Source: Hennigella sp049177155 (lineage in GTDB: Bacteria > Bacillota_I > Bacilli_A > Mycoplasmatales > Mycoplasmoidaceae). From it: a DNA stretch of 64,000 bases. Positions 1 through 8,982 of this stretch are shown piece by piece (positions within the stretch are counted from its first letter, which is position 1; each line of letters starts with the position of its first letter). Both the position numbers and the translations under genes were made by a program. The DNA lies in contig CP185407.1 of assembly GCA_049177155.1 (NCBI GenBank), positions 248,001 to 312,000 of the forward strand. Reading direction: 5' to 3'. The notes beneath the pieces were generated by a model. The model saw only the letters and a program-made list of their open reading frames with translations, was not told the origin of the DNA and searched no databases.

Positions 1-59
1 ATTAATAATACAGATGTGGCAGTTATTGCACCTATTGCTTTCTTTGATAATTTAATCAT
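1..59 (-). CDS. N-terminus of a membrane-anchored or secreted protein (runs off window)
   Basis: Only the first 19-20 codons are inside the window. They begin MIKLSKKAIGAIT and continue into a hydrophobic stretch, the pattern of a signal peptide or N-terminal membrane anchor. The ATG overlaps the stop codon of the upstream gene in a TAATG junction, so the two are translationally coupled. No product can be assigned from this fragment. Confidence 0.6.
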   Translation of the reverse strand, partial: MIKLSKKAIGAITATSVLL

Positions 60-1081
60 TAGAATTTAACCTCCTTAAAACCTTCTAAACTTTCAATTCG
101 ATGATGAATGATAGATATGTATGGTTGGATTTCATTTTGTGTAAAATTAAAGTCATTTTTAATAATGAACTTATTAATAGTGTTGTCTTGAGTGATTTGT
201 AATTCTAGTTCATAATATCCATTTGAATACTTAGGAATATTGAAACCTTTTATTCCAATTGGACTTAAAATAACTTCATCTTTTGCAAAGTCATATAAAG
301 TTGTTTCGTTAAATGATATTGTTATTTGTTTGGTTGGTAACCGATCAACAGTCAAAACCTTTTCAAGTATTTTTGGTTCAACAGCTAATTCTATTCAATA
401 ATAGAATTTAACTTTTGCACTAATTACTTGAAAAGGACTAAGAGATTCAATATGAGCTAAATTATTAAAAGGTGTAATCATGTCAACATAAGAAGCAGAT
501 GATAATTTCATTCTTCTAATTGTTGGCATACAACTATGTCCTGTTTGTAATGAATAACCAATAATATTATCAATAATATCAGTTTGTTGAATGAGATATG
601 TATTGGTGTAATACATTTCAAATGATCATCTTTGTTCTTGTGTTTCATTAATTAATTTATCTAAAGTTGCTTGATCAAGACTACCAGCAGCTTTAGCTGC
701 TTCAGGATCAATAAATAATGTCAAATCAAAATTAATTAATGTATCACTTAAATCTTGTTTAAAAAATTCATTTTGACTTACGTCAATATTAAAGAAGGTA
801 GAATAAATTTTGCAATAATCTGCATTATGCTCAACAGACGATTTAGCTAATGATTGATCACTAGCTAAATTAAAAGGAATGTCTTTTATTTGTTGATAAG
901 GTATTTGTAAATCTCCAGCCAATGAATTAATCGGTAGATTAAAGTTATTGATACTATATAAATCAATAGCTATTGATCAATAGTTTTGCCTAATATCAAT
1001 AACAGTAGTTAAATGATCTAAATAATGATACTTGTAATGGTTTCATGTATTATTTTTAATTTCACCTATTGAATATCCCAT
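59..1081 (-). CDS. Hypothetical protein, 340 aa
   Basis: Continuous under code 4 from ATG at 1081 (preceded by GGAG on the minus strand) to TAA at 59-61, with several TGA codons read as Trp. The protein is soluble-looking, rich in Asn, Ile and aromatic residues, with no signal peptide, transmembrane segment or recognisable catalytic motif. It overlaps the start of a downstream membrane or secreted protein by TAATG, suggesting joint function, possibly a structural or surface-associated pair. I do not recognise the family. Confidence 0.75.
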
Positions 1082-1169
1082 AGTTTCTCCACTATATATC
1101 AACCAAAACAACCATTAATTTTCAAAACTTTGTAAAAATTTTGCAAAAAAATTTAGTTGTATCTTCACT

Positions 1170-1192
1170 ATTCATCATTAGTTAAGACGAAT
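1170..1192. promoter_or_regulatory. 23-bp inverted-repeat motif upstream of ruvA
   Basis: Read on the minus strand this is ATTCGTC-T-TAAC-TA-ATGATGAAT. The same motif with three differences lies at 51891..51913 upstream of ackA. The ends are imperfectly complementary (ATTCGTC against GATGAAT), like a repressor operator. It lies about 65 bp before the ruvA start. Confidence 0.5.
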
Positions 1193-1256
1193 TTTGAAAA
1201 AAAATTTTTGCAAAAATTTTTGCAAATATGCAGATATGTTAGTAGGAGAAAAAATT

Positions 1257-1865
1257 ATGTATTCATATATTGTAGGAAAAGTTGTTTCTGTGCACAAGAA
1301 AAGTATTGTGCTAGAAAATAATTATGTAGGTTATCTAGTTTATGTACCAAAAACTGATAACTTTGAAACAGGTAAAACTATTAGATTGTATATTCATAAA
1401 TATACATACTTATCTAATAAGAATGCTTTGAAAGAGGAATTCTATGGGTTTAGACATTGAGAAGAAAAAGAATTCTTCATGAATTGTTTAAACATTAGTG
1501 GAATTGGGCCAAAATCTGGAATGAACTTTTTACAAAATGACATTAATGTTCTTAAACAATTAATATCTAATAAAGATACTGACGCTTTGGAACAATTGCC
1601 AGGTATTAGTAAAAAGTATGCTTATCTATTGGTAGAATATCTTGCTGACTTCTATGTTAAGAATAAAGCAGAAAATTATGATAACATCGCAGATGTTATT
1701 AATGTCTTAAAGACATTAGGATATAACCAAGAGGACATAAATTTTGCTATCAATAGATTGTGTGAAACAAACTCTATTGAAAGCACAATGGAAACTTCTG
1801 ATGTAGTTGCTATGGCAATCAAATTAATATCAACTAGAAATGAAGCTGCAGTCCCTAAGGCCTAA
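1257..1865 (+). CDS. ruvA: Holliday junction branch migration protein RuvA
   Basis: RuvA binds the four-way junction and loads the RuvB motor. The 202-residue protein has the OB-fold N-terminus (MYSYIVGKVVSV, then GYLVYVP), a helix-hairpin-helix core (LNISGIGPKSG and later LPGISKK) and a C-terminal three-helix domain around TLGYNQEDI. TGA at 1458-1460 encodes Trp. I chose the ATG at 1257, with AGGAGA 8 nt upstream and matching the family N-terminus, over an in-frame ATG at 1194 that adds 21 Lys/Cys-rich residues. The 3' end overlaps ruvB by 26 nt. No RuvC-type resolvase gene is beside it. Confidence 0.93.
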
Positions 1866-2772
1866 GAATTTGACTGAGTTTGTTGGTAAACCAACACTCA
1901 AACAAAACTTAAGGACTTATTTAAAAGCATCCACCATAAATAATGAGCCATTAGATCATTGTTTATTTTATGGTTTACCAGGAACTGGTAAGACATCACT
2001 TGCTTTCATTATTGCTCATGAACAAAAAGCAAACATTAAAATCTTGCAAGGTTCAACAATTCAAAAGAATCTTGACATTTACAATTTTGCTTTAACAATT
2101 AAAGACAACGACGTTGTCTTTATTGATGAGATTCATGGAATCAATAAAGCTTGTTTTGAATTGTTGTATTCATTAATGGAAGATTTTTCTATGGATATTA
2201 CCATAGGCAAAGATTTTAATGCTAGAACAACACGAATTAAAGTTCCAAAGTTTACTTTAATTGGTGCCACAACTTCATTAAGTAAAATTCCAAAACCTTT
2301 AGAAGAAAGGTTTGGCATTCATTTTTATTTCGATGATTATAGTCTTGAAGAAATCAAAACTATTATCATTAATGTATTAAAGAAAACAAAGGTAGAACTA
2401 TTAGAAGAAGAAATCTTAGCTATAGCTAATAATTCTAAAGGTATACCAAGAAATGCATTGACTATCTTATCAAGAGTCATTGATTTCAAAGTTGTAAATA
2501 AAGATGCAAGCATAAAGCAGATCTTTAAGCAAATTGGGATTTATGAAAATGGTTTGAATAATAATGACATCAAATATTTAATGTGTTTCAAACACGGTGC
2601 AGACACTATTGGAATTAAAACACTAAGTCAAATGACCGATTTTGAAATTCAATTTATTGAAGAAAAAATTGAACCTTATTTATTTAAAAATAAATATGTT
2701 GTTAAAACAACCCACGGCAGAAAAATTTTATCAGAAGGTTTATCAATAATTAGAAAAATTCGGAGTATATAA
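1840..2772 (+). CDS. ruvB: Holliday junction helicase subunit RuvB
   Basis: AAA+ hexameric motor that drives branch migration with RuvA. The 310-residue protein opens with the typical LRPKNLTEFVG segment, then Walker A GLPGTGKT (residues 45-52), Walker B with DEIHG near residue 95, a sensor region (LIGATTSLSKIPKPLEERFG) and the C-terminal winged helix ending at GRKILSEG. The start lies inside the 3' end of ruvA, so translation is coupled. Slightly shorter than typical RuvB (about 330-340 aa) because the N-terminal extension is reduced. Confidence 0.95.
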   Translation: MKLQSLRPKNLTEFVGKPTLKQNLRTYLKASTINNEPLDHCLFYGLPGTGKTSLAFIIAHEQKANIKILQGSTIQKNLDIYNFALTIKDNDVVFIDEIHGINKACFELLYSLMEDFSMDITIGKDFNARTTRIKVPKFTLIGATTSLSKIPKPLEERFGIHFYFDDYSLEEIKTIIINVLKKTKVELLEEEILAIANNSKGIPRNALTILSRVIDFKVVNKDASIKQIFKQIGIYENGLNNNDIKYLMCFKHGADTIGIKTLSQMTDFEIQFIEEKIEPYLFKNKYVVKTTHGRKILSEGLSIIRKIRSI

Positions 2773-2773
2773 T

Positions 2774-2980
2774 ATGACTAATAAAATTATTAGTATGTAT
2801 ATTTCTGATATTGAAAAATCATCAACTAAATTTAAAAAGACACATAAGGTTAAAGTGTCTGGTCCTTATGATGACGAAGAAATGCCTAAATGATTTAAAA
2901 AGTGAGTTGAAACAGATTACGGGCCTTTTAAAAAATTGGTAATAGACCAATTTAAAAAACATAGATGAATAAAAAAATAA
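2774..2980 (+). CDS. Small PxWF-motif protein, 68 aa
   Basis: Starts one base after the ruvB stop and ends inside a terminator stem. Three TGA codons give tryptophans. The core MPKWFKKWVETDYGPFKKLV is shared in form with proteins at 30480..30719 (QPPQWFVDYMDSF), 30728..30865 (QPPIWFKDF) and 51370..51813 (MPQWFKLW and MPQWFKQW). It is basic and helical, with no signal or membrane segment. Function unknown; position at the end of ruvAB may mean co-transcription rather than a role in recombination. Confidence 0.75.
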
Positions 2981-3001
2981 GGCAAAGCCTTATTTCTTTT
3001 T
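2975..3001. terminator. Bidirectional terminator
   Basis: Arms AAATAAGGC and GCCTTATTT around AAA, followed by CTTTTTT on the plus strand and preceded by an A-run. It serves the ruvAB unit and the convergent acyl carrier gene, whose stop codon (2990-2992) lies inside the stem. Confidence 0.85.
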
Positions 3002-3229
3002 TGCTTCAAATGCCGCAATTAATTGATTTATAGTTTTTATTTTCATCAATTCAGCATCTTCTAATTTAAATCCAACTTTGTCTTCAATGGCAACAATAAT
3101 GCCTAAAACATTTATGGAATCTACACCTAAATTTTTAAAATCTACTGATAAACTTTGTTCATTTAGAACAACATTAAAATTTTGTTTATTCGCGACTTCT
3201 CTTATTGTATTTAGAATCAATTCTTTCAT
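2990..3229 (-). CDS. acpP: Acyl carrier protein
   Basis: Small acidic four-helix carrier, 79 residues. The phosphopantetheine attachment serine is Ser38 in LGVDSINVL (the usual motif is DSL; here DSI). The C-terminal helix ends TINQLIAAFEAKKK. No fatty-acid synthesis genes are nearby, typical of mycoplasmas, where the carrier may serve lipoate, lipid remodelling or iron-sulphur protein complexes. It lies alone between a terminator and the divergent tRNA cluster. Confidence 0.93.
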   Translation of the reverse strand: MKELILNTIREVANKQNFNVVLNEQSLSVDFKNLGVDSINVLGIIVAIEDKVGFKLEDAELMKIKTINQLIAAFEAKKK

Positions 3230-3294
3230 ATCTATATTTTACTTAAAATTATTAAATAATATGTATAATTTATGATATTATTAAAGAAGTATGT

Positions 3295-3369
3295 GGCCAC
3301 CTAGCTCAGTGGTAGAGCAACCGGCTGTTAACCGGTTGGTCGCAGGTTCGAACCCTGTGGTGGCCGCCA
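3295..3369 (+). tRNA. tRNA-Asn (GTT)
   Basis: Acceptor stem GGCCACC/GGTGGCC, anticodon arm ACCGG-CTGTTAA-CCGGT giving anticodon GTT, T-loop TTCGAAC, and encoded CCA. First of three clustered tRNAs. Confidence 0.95.
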
Positions 3370-3373
3370 TATT

Positions 3374-3450
3374 GGCCTGTTGGTGAAGTGACTTAACACA
3401 CACGCCTTTCACGCGTGCATTCATGGGTTTGAATCCCGTACAGGTCACCA
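3374..3450 (+). tRNA. tRNA-Glu (TTC)
   Basis: Acceptor stem GGCCTGT/ACAGGTC, anticodon loop CTTTCAC between CACGC and GCGTG, giving anticodon TTC. CCA is encoded. Only 4 bp separate it from the preceding tRNA. Confidence 0.93.
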
Positions 3451-3456
3451 TATATT

Positions 3457-3532
3457 GCAGTGTTAGCTCAGCCGGGAGAGCATATGCCTTACAAGCATAG
3501 GGTCGGGGGTTCGATCCCCTCACACTGCACCA
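3457..3532 (+). tRNA. tRNA-Val (TAC)
   Basis: Acceptor stem GCAGTGT/ACACTGC, anticodon loop CTTACAA between TATGC and GCATA, giving anticodon TAC. CCA is encoded. Last of the cluster, followed by a terminator. Confidence 0.95.
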
Positions 3533-3540
3533 TTAAATCA

Positions 3541-3572
3541 AACTAGGTTAAAAGCCTAGTTTTTTATTTTTG
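3541..3572 (+). terminator. Terminator after tRNA cluster
   Basis: Stem AACTAGG/CCTAGTT followed by TTTTTT, 8 nt after the CCA of tRNA-Val. Confidence 0.85.
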
Positions 3573-3588
3573 CTATAATATTAAAACT

Positions 3589-4251
3589 ATGAATAAACGA
3601 AAAATAATTATTTCTATAGCATTAAATAGTGTCATTCTAGCCATTACCATTCTTGGTATGGGCCTAGGTGTATTAGATGTTGTAGGAAAGAGTTATGGCG
3701 AATTATTTAAATACTTCACCGTCTTATCTAACTTATTTTTATTTATAAGTGCTGCTATTTCTATTACTTATGAATCTTTATATTTAAATTTAAGAATTAA
3801 AAAGATTCCGACATGAGTTAACATAGTTAAGTTGTCTGCAACTTGTTCAACAACCATCACTTTCTTAGTCGTTTTATTCTTCTTATTTCCTTTGACTATA
3901 GTTAAAAGCGGAGCTGCTGCAGGATTTTGATTATTCTGAGGATCTGGTTTCTGCTTCCATTTATTTAACCCAATATTAGGTATTATCATCTTCATATTAT
4001 TTGAAGATGCAAAGGAAATAAAATTACCAGAACTATGTTATGGTTTGATCTTTGTTGTTATATATGGAGTTTTCTATATTGCTAATTATTATGCAAATCC
4101 AGTAGAAGCACAAGACTGATATCATTTCCTAAGTGCTGGTGTGTTTATGGTTCCTATCATTATTATTTTATTTGTAGGAATTTCATTCCTAGTCACATGG
4201 TTGTTGTGATTAGCAAATAGAAAAATTCACTTATGAGAAAAAGCTGCCTAG
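3589..4251 (+). CDS. Polytopic membrane protein, 220 aa (Pr6Pr-like?)
   Basis: Six or so hydrophobic helices, starting MNKRKIIISIALNSVILAI. The segment YFTVLSNLFLFIS and the spacing of helices recall the Pr6Pr family of uncharacterised bacterial membrane proteins; I am only moderately sure. TATAAT at 3574-3579 is 9 nt before the ATG and no Shine-Dalgarno is visible, so the message is probably leaderless. The stop codon sits in the loop of the terminator hairpin. Function unknown. Confidence 0.8.
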
Positions 4252-4262
4252 TGCAGCTTTTT
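4238..4262. terminator. Terminator with embedded stop codon
   Basis: Arms AAAAAGCTGC and GCAGCTTTTT around CTAGT; the loop contains the TAG stop of the membrane protein gene. Symmetric enough to act also on the convergent gene ending at 4261. Confidence 0.8.
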
Positions 4263-4569
4263 ATATTTCAAATGAATTCTTTTCAAAGTAATTTTCTAAA
4301 ACGCTATTGTTAAAGATTTGTTCAAAGTTTTGATTATTTAAACAGAAGGAAGCAATGATAAAGTCTTGTCTTTTCATACCTTTGAAATAATAGAAATTAT
4401 TTCCATCCTTTAATACTAAAGGATGTCATGACAGAATTTTGTCATGAGCAAAGTACTTCATATTTAAATCTTTTGATTGACTAATAATGTAGCGGTGAGT
4501 AGTAGAGTTGTTTAAATTGAAGACATTTTTGATAATTAAATATTTGGGTAAATATTTCAAAAAGTCCAT
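4261..4569 (-). CDS. Hypothetical protein, 102 aa, coupled to ffh
   Basis: Starts MDFLKYLPKYLIIKNVFNL and ends NYFEKNSFEI. One TGA is Trp (LSWHPLVLK). No signal peptide, membrane helix or known motif. Its ATG overlaps the ffh stop in a TAATG junction, so it is translated by re-initiation from the SRP gene. Not related in sequence to YlxM, which is the usual ffh partner in Firmicutes. Function unknown. Confidence 0.7.
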
Positions 4570-5936
4570 TATTGCAACTTACCACCCTTTAATAAATCCA
4601 TTAATGGATTTTTTCCTGAACGAATCTTTCTACCGATTTCATCCATCTTGACTTTTGCTTTTTCTCATTGAGAAAGCATTTTGTTTAATTCATCAGGTTT
4701 ACGTCCAGATCCTTTAATAACTCTAATCTTACGATTAGGTTGTTTTTTAAATAAAGCTGGATTACGTCTTTCTTTCTTAGTCATAGAAGACATAAGAATT
4801 TTTCAACTAACCATTTTTTGTTCAGCATCAGAGATTTGATCTTCACTAACTCTGTTAGCTAAGTTGCCTGGAAGCATTTTCATTAAGCCACCTAATGAAC
4901 CAAGTTTACTTACTTGTTCCATTTGACTCATTAAGTCTTCAAGGTCAAATTTACCAGAGATCATTCTTGTGAATGACTTCTTAGCTTTGTCTTCATCCAT
5001 TCTGTCCGCTGCTTTTTCAGCAAGAGACATAATGTCTCCCAAACCAAGAATTTGGTCAGCCATTCTTTCTGGATAGAAGATGTCTAATGAACCAATAGCT
5101 TCACCAGTACCTGTAAACTTAACAGGAATGTTAAGTAAGTTAGTAATGGATAAAACAGCACCAGCTCTAGCTTCAGAATCTAGTTTAGTAATAATCAAAC
5201 CAGTTAAGTCTAAAGTCTCATGGAATTCTCTAGCGACATTAATAATGTCTTGACCAGCCATGGCATCAACAACTAAAATAATTTCTTGTGGTTTAACAGC
5301 TTTCTTAATTTCTTTAAGCTCGTTCATTAATTCCACATTAGTTTGTAAACGACCAGCAGTATCGAACAAAATAACATTATTGTTATTTGCTTCAGCTTGA
5401 GATAGTGCACGTTTAGCAATTCCAATAACATCTTTGTTATCTTCTTTATAGCAAGGAATGTTGATCTTGGTTGCTAGTTGATCTAGTTGTTCAATAGCAG
5501 CAGGACGATAAACGTCTAATGCTACTAGCATTGGTGATAATTGCTTTTTAGTTTTTAATCAGTTAGCAACTTTAGCAATAGATGTTGTCTTACCAGCGCC
5601 GTTTAAACCAACAAGCATAATTCTTGTTTGGTGCGCATCAATTTTTAAATCTTCTTGGTGTTTACCAAGAATGGTTACTAATTCTTCTTTAACAATATTA
5701 AGTAAGACTTTGTCAGCTTCTTGTCCCTTTTCCATGACATAGCCAACAGCTTTTTCTCTTACTGCTTTAATGAAGTTTTTAACAACTAATAAATTAACGT
5801 CAGCATCTAAAAGAGCAATACGGATTTGCTTTAATACTTCTGTAACATCTTCTTCGGTGATGGTTCAGTTAGTTAATTTTTTCTTCATGTTTCTAGCAAT
5901 GATGCCTGAAATCATGGACTTGAAAATATTTGCCAT
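4569..5936 (-). CDS. ffh: Signal recognition particle protein Ffh
   Basis: GTPase that binds signal peptides on nascent chains and, with 4.5S RNA and FtsY, delivers them to the membrane. The 455-residue protein has the N domain, then the G domain with GLNGAGKTT (G1), DVYRPAAI, DTAGR, TKLD and GTGE motifs, and the Met-rich M domain (MLPGN, SMTKKERRNP, RIRVIKGSGR). Start ATG at 5936 is preceded by AGGAGT. Translation is coupled by TAATG to a small downstream gene. Standard length and residues. Confidence 0.97.
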
Positions 5937-5951
5937 ATTACTCCTTTCTAA

Positions 5952-7190
5952 TTACTTTCATGTTAACATGAAATAATTCTTTTTACCTTTCTTGATGATT
6001 GTATATTTGTCAAAGTAAGTTAATTTATTAGTTAATTTAAAATCTTCTTTGTCAACAACAATGTTGTTTACTGACAAAGTCTTTGCTTGTAGCAATTCTC
6101 TAAATACACGTTTAGATGGAACAATTTGGTTTGTGATTAAGAAATCAACAAGATTCATTTCTTGATTGATCTTGTATAGGTTAAATTGTTTAGCACAAAT
6201 GTCAAGTTCATCAACTGTAAGTTGATCAAACTTACCATAGAACAATGCATCAGAAATTTTTAGACATTGGTCATAGGCATCTTTGCCATGAATCTTGGTA
6301 ATGATTTCTTGAGCTAAAGTTTTTTGGCCTAATCTTGCACCTTTGTTTTCACTGTGCTTGGCAAGTAATGTTTTGATTTCATCTAATGATAAATCAGAGA
6401 AGAAATTAAACATTTTGTTTAAATCTTCATCGGCTTGATTTAAAAAGAATTGGTACATTTCATATGGACTAGTAATAGTTGGATCAAGGTAGATGGCACC
6501 TTTTTCACTCTTACCAAATTTAGTTCCATCGGCTTTGGTTAACAAGTTAATTGTTAAAGCAACAGCTTTTGCTTTTTCACCATTAACTTTTCTAATCATT
6601 TCCAAACCAGTGGTAATGTTTCCTCATTGATCAGAACCACCACATTGGATAGCTACACCTTTGTTATTGTATAGTCAAACAAAGTCATAACCTTGGATTA
6701 GGTTGTAAGAGAATTCAGCAAAACTAATTCCTGTTTCTAATCTGGTCTTGATAATATCTTTTTCCAAAAGATAGTTAACATTAACTAACTTACCAATGTT
6801 TCTTAAGAAAGTAAACAAAGTAATGTTTTTGTAAATGTCATAATTGTTAATTACTTCTTTAACATGAGCAAGTTGTTTTAGTTGTTTACTAACTGCTTCA
6901 ATGTTGGCATCAAGAGTTTTTAAATCAAGTAAAACACGTTCAGATTTCTTACCAGAAGGATCACCAATTCTTCCTGTGGCTCCGCCAAGGACAGCATAAG
7001 TTGGTAATCCTGCTTTAGCAAATAAATTAAGTAAATGAATCATGATGTAGTTGCCAAGGTGCAATGATTTAAAGCTAGGATCGAAACCAATATAAACACC
7101 TAGTTTTTCATCTAGAGCGTTTTGTAATTTCTTTTCATCAGAGACATTATTGATAATGCCTCTAGCTTTTAATTCATCTATTAGATTCAT
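5952..7190 (-). CDS. tyrS: Tyrosyl-tRNA synthetase
   Basis: Class I synthetase charging tRNA-Tyr, 412 residues. HIGH-type motif HLGN near residue 46 (FDPSFKSLHLGNY), tyrosine-binding segment (QGYDFV, then QCGGSDQWGN), KMSKS-type motif KFGKS, and a C-terminal S4-like RNA-binding domain ending in Trp-Lys. TGA at 5958-5960 is read as Trp; the real stop is TAA at 5952-5954. ffh starts 15 nt downstream, so the two form an operon. Confidence 0.96.
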
Positions 7191-7214
7191 ATTTTTACTT
7201 GTAAATTATATATA

Positions 7215-7793
7215 TTATTGAATAGGATTTTTTAAATAAAGTGGTTCAAGATATTTTATATCTTGCACTTTCTTAAAACTCTTAGTGTGTTTTAAGAAAT
7301 TATCATACATGTTATTAGTTTGATCTTTAATCAAAGGCAAATGAGAATATTTTTTTGTATATTTTGTTAAATCTTTTTGATTGATTAAACAAGGCTTAAC
7401 AATTTCTTTTTCATTCTTATAAACAGCTAAATACAGTTTGTTGCTTTTAGCATCAATAACACTAATACCATTTCCATCTTTAGTTTGCAAAAGCAAACTG
7501 TTGATTGTCATAATTTCAATTCTTGGATCAAAAAGTTTTCATGCTTTGGCAACAGTCACTCCAACTTTATCTCCCGTAAAACTTCCAGGTCCAATATTTA
7601 ACACAAGATGTGTTAAATCTGTTGGTTTAACTTTTGCTTGTTTTAATAATTGATGAATTGAATCAACAATAATATCAGTTACATTTTTGTTAACTGGTAA
7701 TTTAGCTTTCTTTAGAATTTTGCAACTATAACTTACTGCTAAATAGCAGTAATTATTTGTGGTGTCAATAAATAATGTACAATTTTTTCTCAT
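7215..7793 (-). CDS. tsaB: tRNA t6A biosynthesis protein TsaB
   Basis: ASKHA-fold partner of TsaD in threonylcarbamoyl-adenosine (t6A37) synthesis. The 192-residue protein begins CTLFIDTTNNYCYLAV and has the diagnostic LNIGPGSFTGDKVGVTVAKA segment. One TGA is read as Trp after VAKA. ATTATA at 7801-7806 is a minus-strand TATAAT placed 7 nt before the ATG, so the transcript is probably leaderless. It is followed 24 nt later by tyrS, suggesting a tRNA-function operon with ffh. Confidence 0.92.
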
Positions 7794-7810
7794 ACTAAAT
7801 ATTATATAGT

Positions 7811-7842
7811 AATATAAAAATTTATAAATAAATTTTTATATT
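7811..7842. promoter_or_regulatory. Perfect AT-only palindrome (14-bp arms)
   Basis: Arms AATATAAAAATTTA and TAAATTTTTATATT around a TAAA loop. It lies between the tsaB promoter and the TATAAT box of the next unit, a position suited to an operator controlling either side. Confidence 0.6.
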
Positions 7843-7848
7843 AGGTTG

Positions 7849-7854
7849 TATAAT
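7849..7854 (+). promoter_or_regulatory. -10 box of the small-peptide transcript
   Basis: TATAAT with TTG just before it, 84 bp before the 24-codon gene. Predicts a start near 7861. Confidence 0.6.
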
Positions 7855-7886
7855 AATAGAGATAGATTTTTTATACATCCTTATGG

Positions 7887-7924
7887 GTAACATTAGTTAT
7901 CCTATGGACACTTTTGTTGCCCAT
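7887..7924 (+). promoter_or_regulatory. Leader hairpin before small peptide gene
   Basis: ATGGGTAACA pairs with TGTTGCCCAT (one G-U pair) in the 5' leader, ending just before the AGAAAGGA ribosome-binding site of the 24-codon gene. It could gate translation. Confidence 0.5.
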
Positions 7925-7937
7925 AGAAAGGATTTGT

Positions 7938-8012
7938 ATGAAAGGCTCTATCACAGTTCTGTTCTGTGTTATTTTGATTCTTTTATTAATTCTATTAATA
8001 AATATCACATAA
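7938..8012 (+). CDS. 24-residue hydrophobic peptide
   Basis: Begins MKGSITVLFCV and is otherwise almost all Leu/Ile, a single membrane-spanning helix with a positively charged N-terminus. AGAAAGGA precedes the ATG. The gene has its own TATAAT box, a structured leader and a strong terminator, giving a transcript of about 195 nt. In form this resembles type I toxin peptides or small membrane regulators, but it has no sequence similarity that I recognise to Fst, TxpA or Ldr families, and no antisense RNA is obvious. The alternative is that the RNA itself is the product. Confidence 0.55.
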   Translation: MKGSITVLFCVILILLLILLINIT

Positions 8013-8023
8013 CTATACAGAAG

Positions 8024-8054
8024 AAAAAGGAGCAGTACCACCTGCTCCTTTTTT
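8024..8054 (+). terminator. Terminator of the small-peptide unit
   Basis: AAGGAGCAG and CTGCTCCTT arms around TACCAC, then a run of T. Strong intrinsic terminator on the plus strand. Confidence 0.88.
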
Positions 8055-8100
8055 AATTTCGTATGAGAAATTCTATCACGAAAATATTATATGATATTTT

Positions 8101-8982
8101 TTATTTTTTATTTACTAAACTCATGAATGTTCGATCAGGTTTAATTTCAAAATTCATCGGTTTGTTTGTGATTGGATGAATGAAATGAATTTTGTAAGCA
8201 TGAAGGTATTGACCATATTCTGGTTTAGCTTCAATCTTTCCATATAATTCATCATTATAAATCGGATGATTTATGTATTTTAAATGGACACGGATTTGGT
8301 GTGTTCTTCCTGTTTCAAGAATACATTCTACATAAGCCAAATCATCTTTTAAATTTTTAATTAAGTTAACTCTGGTGATAGCTTGTTTAGCTTTGTAGCT
8401 ATCTGATACCATCATTTTCATAGTGCCATCTTTGGCACGCATAATTGGTGCTTTGATGATTAAATGTTGGTTATCAAAATGTCCATGACAAATAGCCACA
8501 TAACTTCTAAATAATGTTTTATCTTGCAATTGCAATTGCAAGTCATTTAAGATAGTTAAACTCTTAGCAATGACTAATAATCCAGAAGTATTTTTATCTA
8601 AACGATGAACAATTCCAGGACGAATTTTGTCATTGCTAAAATTACCTAAGTATGCTACTAATCTATTGGCTACTGTATCTTGTTCATTAAAGGTAGTTGG
8701 ATGAACTAACAAACCTTTAGGTTTGTTGATGACCATTAGATAGGCATCTTCATAAATAATATCAAGCGGTTTCTTACTTGGTTTTAAATTAATGTTGATT
8801 AAATTTGCTTCGTGCTTTGCTTCTTTTTTGATAATGACTTTGTCATTATCATTAATCATTTCACCTTGCTTATTTACTACTTGTTTGTTAACTAAAACTA
8901 AACCATTTTTAATTAAGTTAATGGCTTTTGTTCTAGAACAATTTAGTTTTTCTACAAGGTATTTATCTAGGCGGATACTCAT
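8101..8982 (-). CDS. rluD: RluA-family 23S rRNA pseudouridine synthase (RluD-like)
   Basis: Isomerises uridine to pseudouridine in large-subunit rRNA. The 293-residue protein has an N-terminal S4 RNA-binding domain (SIRLDKYLVEKLNCSRTKAINLIKNGLVLVN) and an RluA catalytic core with HRLDKNTSGL containing the catalytic Asp, followed by GRTHQIRVHL. Layout S4 plus RluA favours the RluD/YlyB subgroup. It overlaps lspA by 20 nt, the same lspA-rluD pairing known in Firmicutes. Target uridine not determinable here. Confidence 0.92.
   Translation of the reverse strand: MSIRLDKYLVEKLNCSRTKAINLIKNGLVLVNKQVVNKQGEMINDNDKVIIKKEAKHEANLININLKPSKKPLDIIYEDAYLMVINKPKGLLVHPTTFNEQDTVANRLVAYLGNFSNDKIRPGIVHRLDKNTSGLLVIAKSLTILNDLQLQLQDKTLFRSYVAICHGHFDNQHLIIKAPIMRAKDGTMKMMVSDSYKAKQAITRVNLIKNLKDDLAYVECILETGRTHQIRVHLKYINHPIYNDELYGKIEAKPEYGQYLHAYKIHFIHPITNKPMNFEIKPDRTFMSLVNKK

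Noticed and set aside
1194..1256. Upstream in-frame ATG extending RuvA by 21 residues
   Set aside because: The extension is Lys/Cys-rich low-complexity from an A/T-run, has no RBS, and the ATG at 1257 has AGGAGA and matches the family N-terminus.
1082..1256. Replication origin near ruvA because of AT-rich TTTTTGCAAAAATT repeats
   Set aside because: No DnaA-box cluster and no dnaA/dnaN neighbours; the runs fit ordinary intergenic composition.
3308..3337. AACCGGTT in tRNA-Asn as an attachment site for the island repeats
   Set aside because: Only the 8-bp palindrome is shared with the 17-bp boundary repeat; flanks do not match and there is no integrase gene nearby.
3281..3523. Open frame of 80 codons on the minus strand across the tRNA cluster
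   Set aside because: It is the antisense of three tRNA genes; the reading frame is an artefact of conserved tRNA sequence (a known spurious-protein source).
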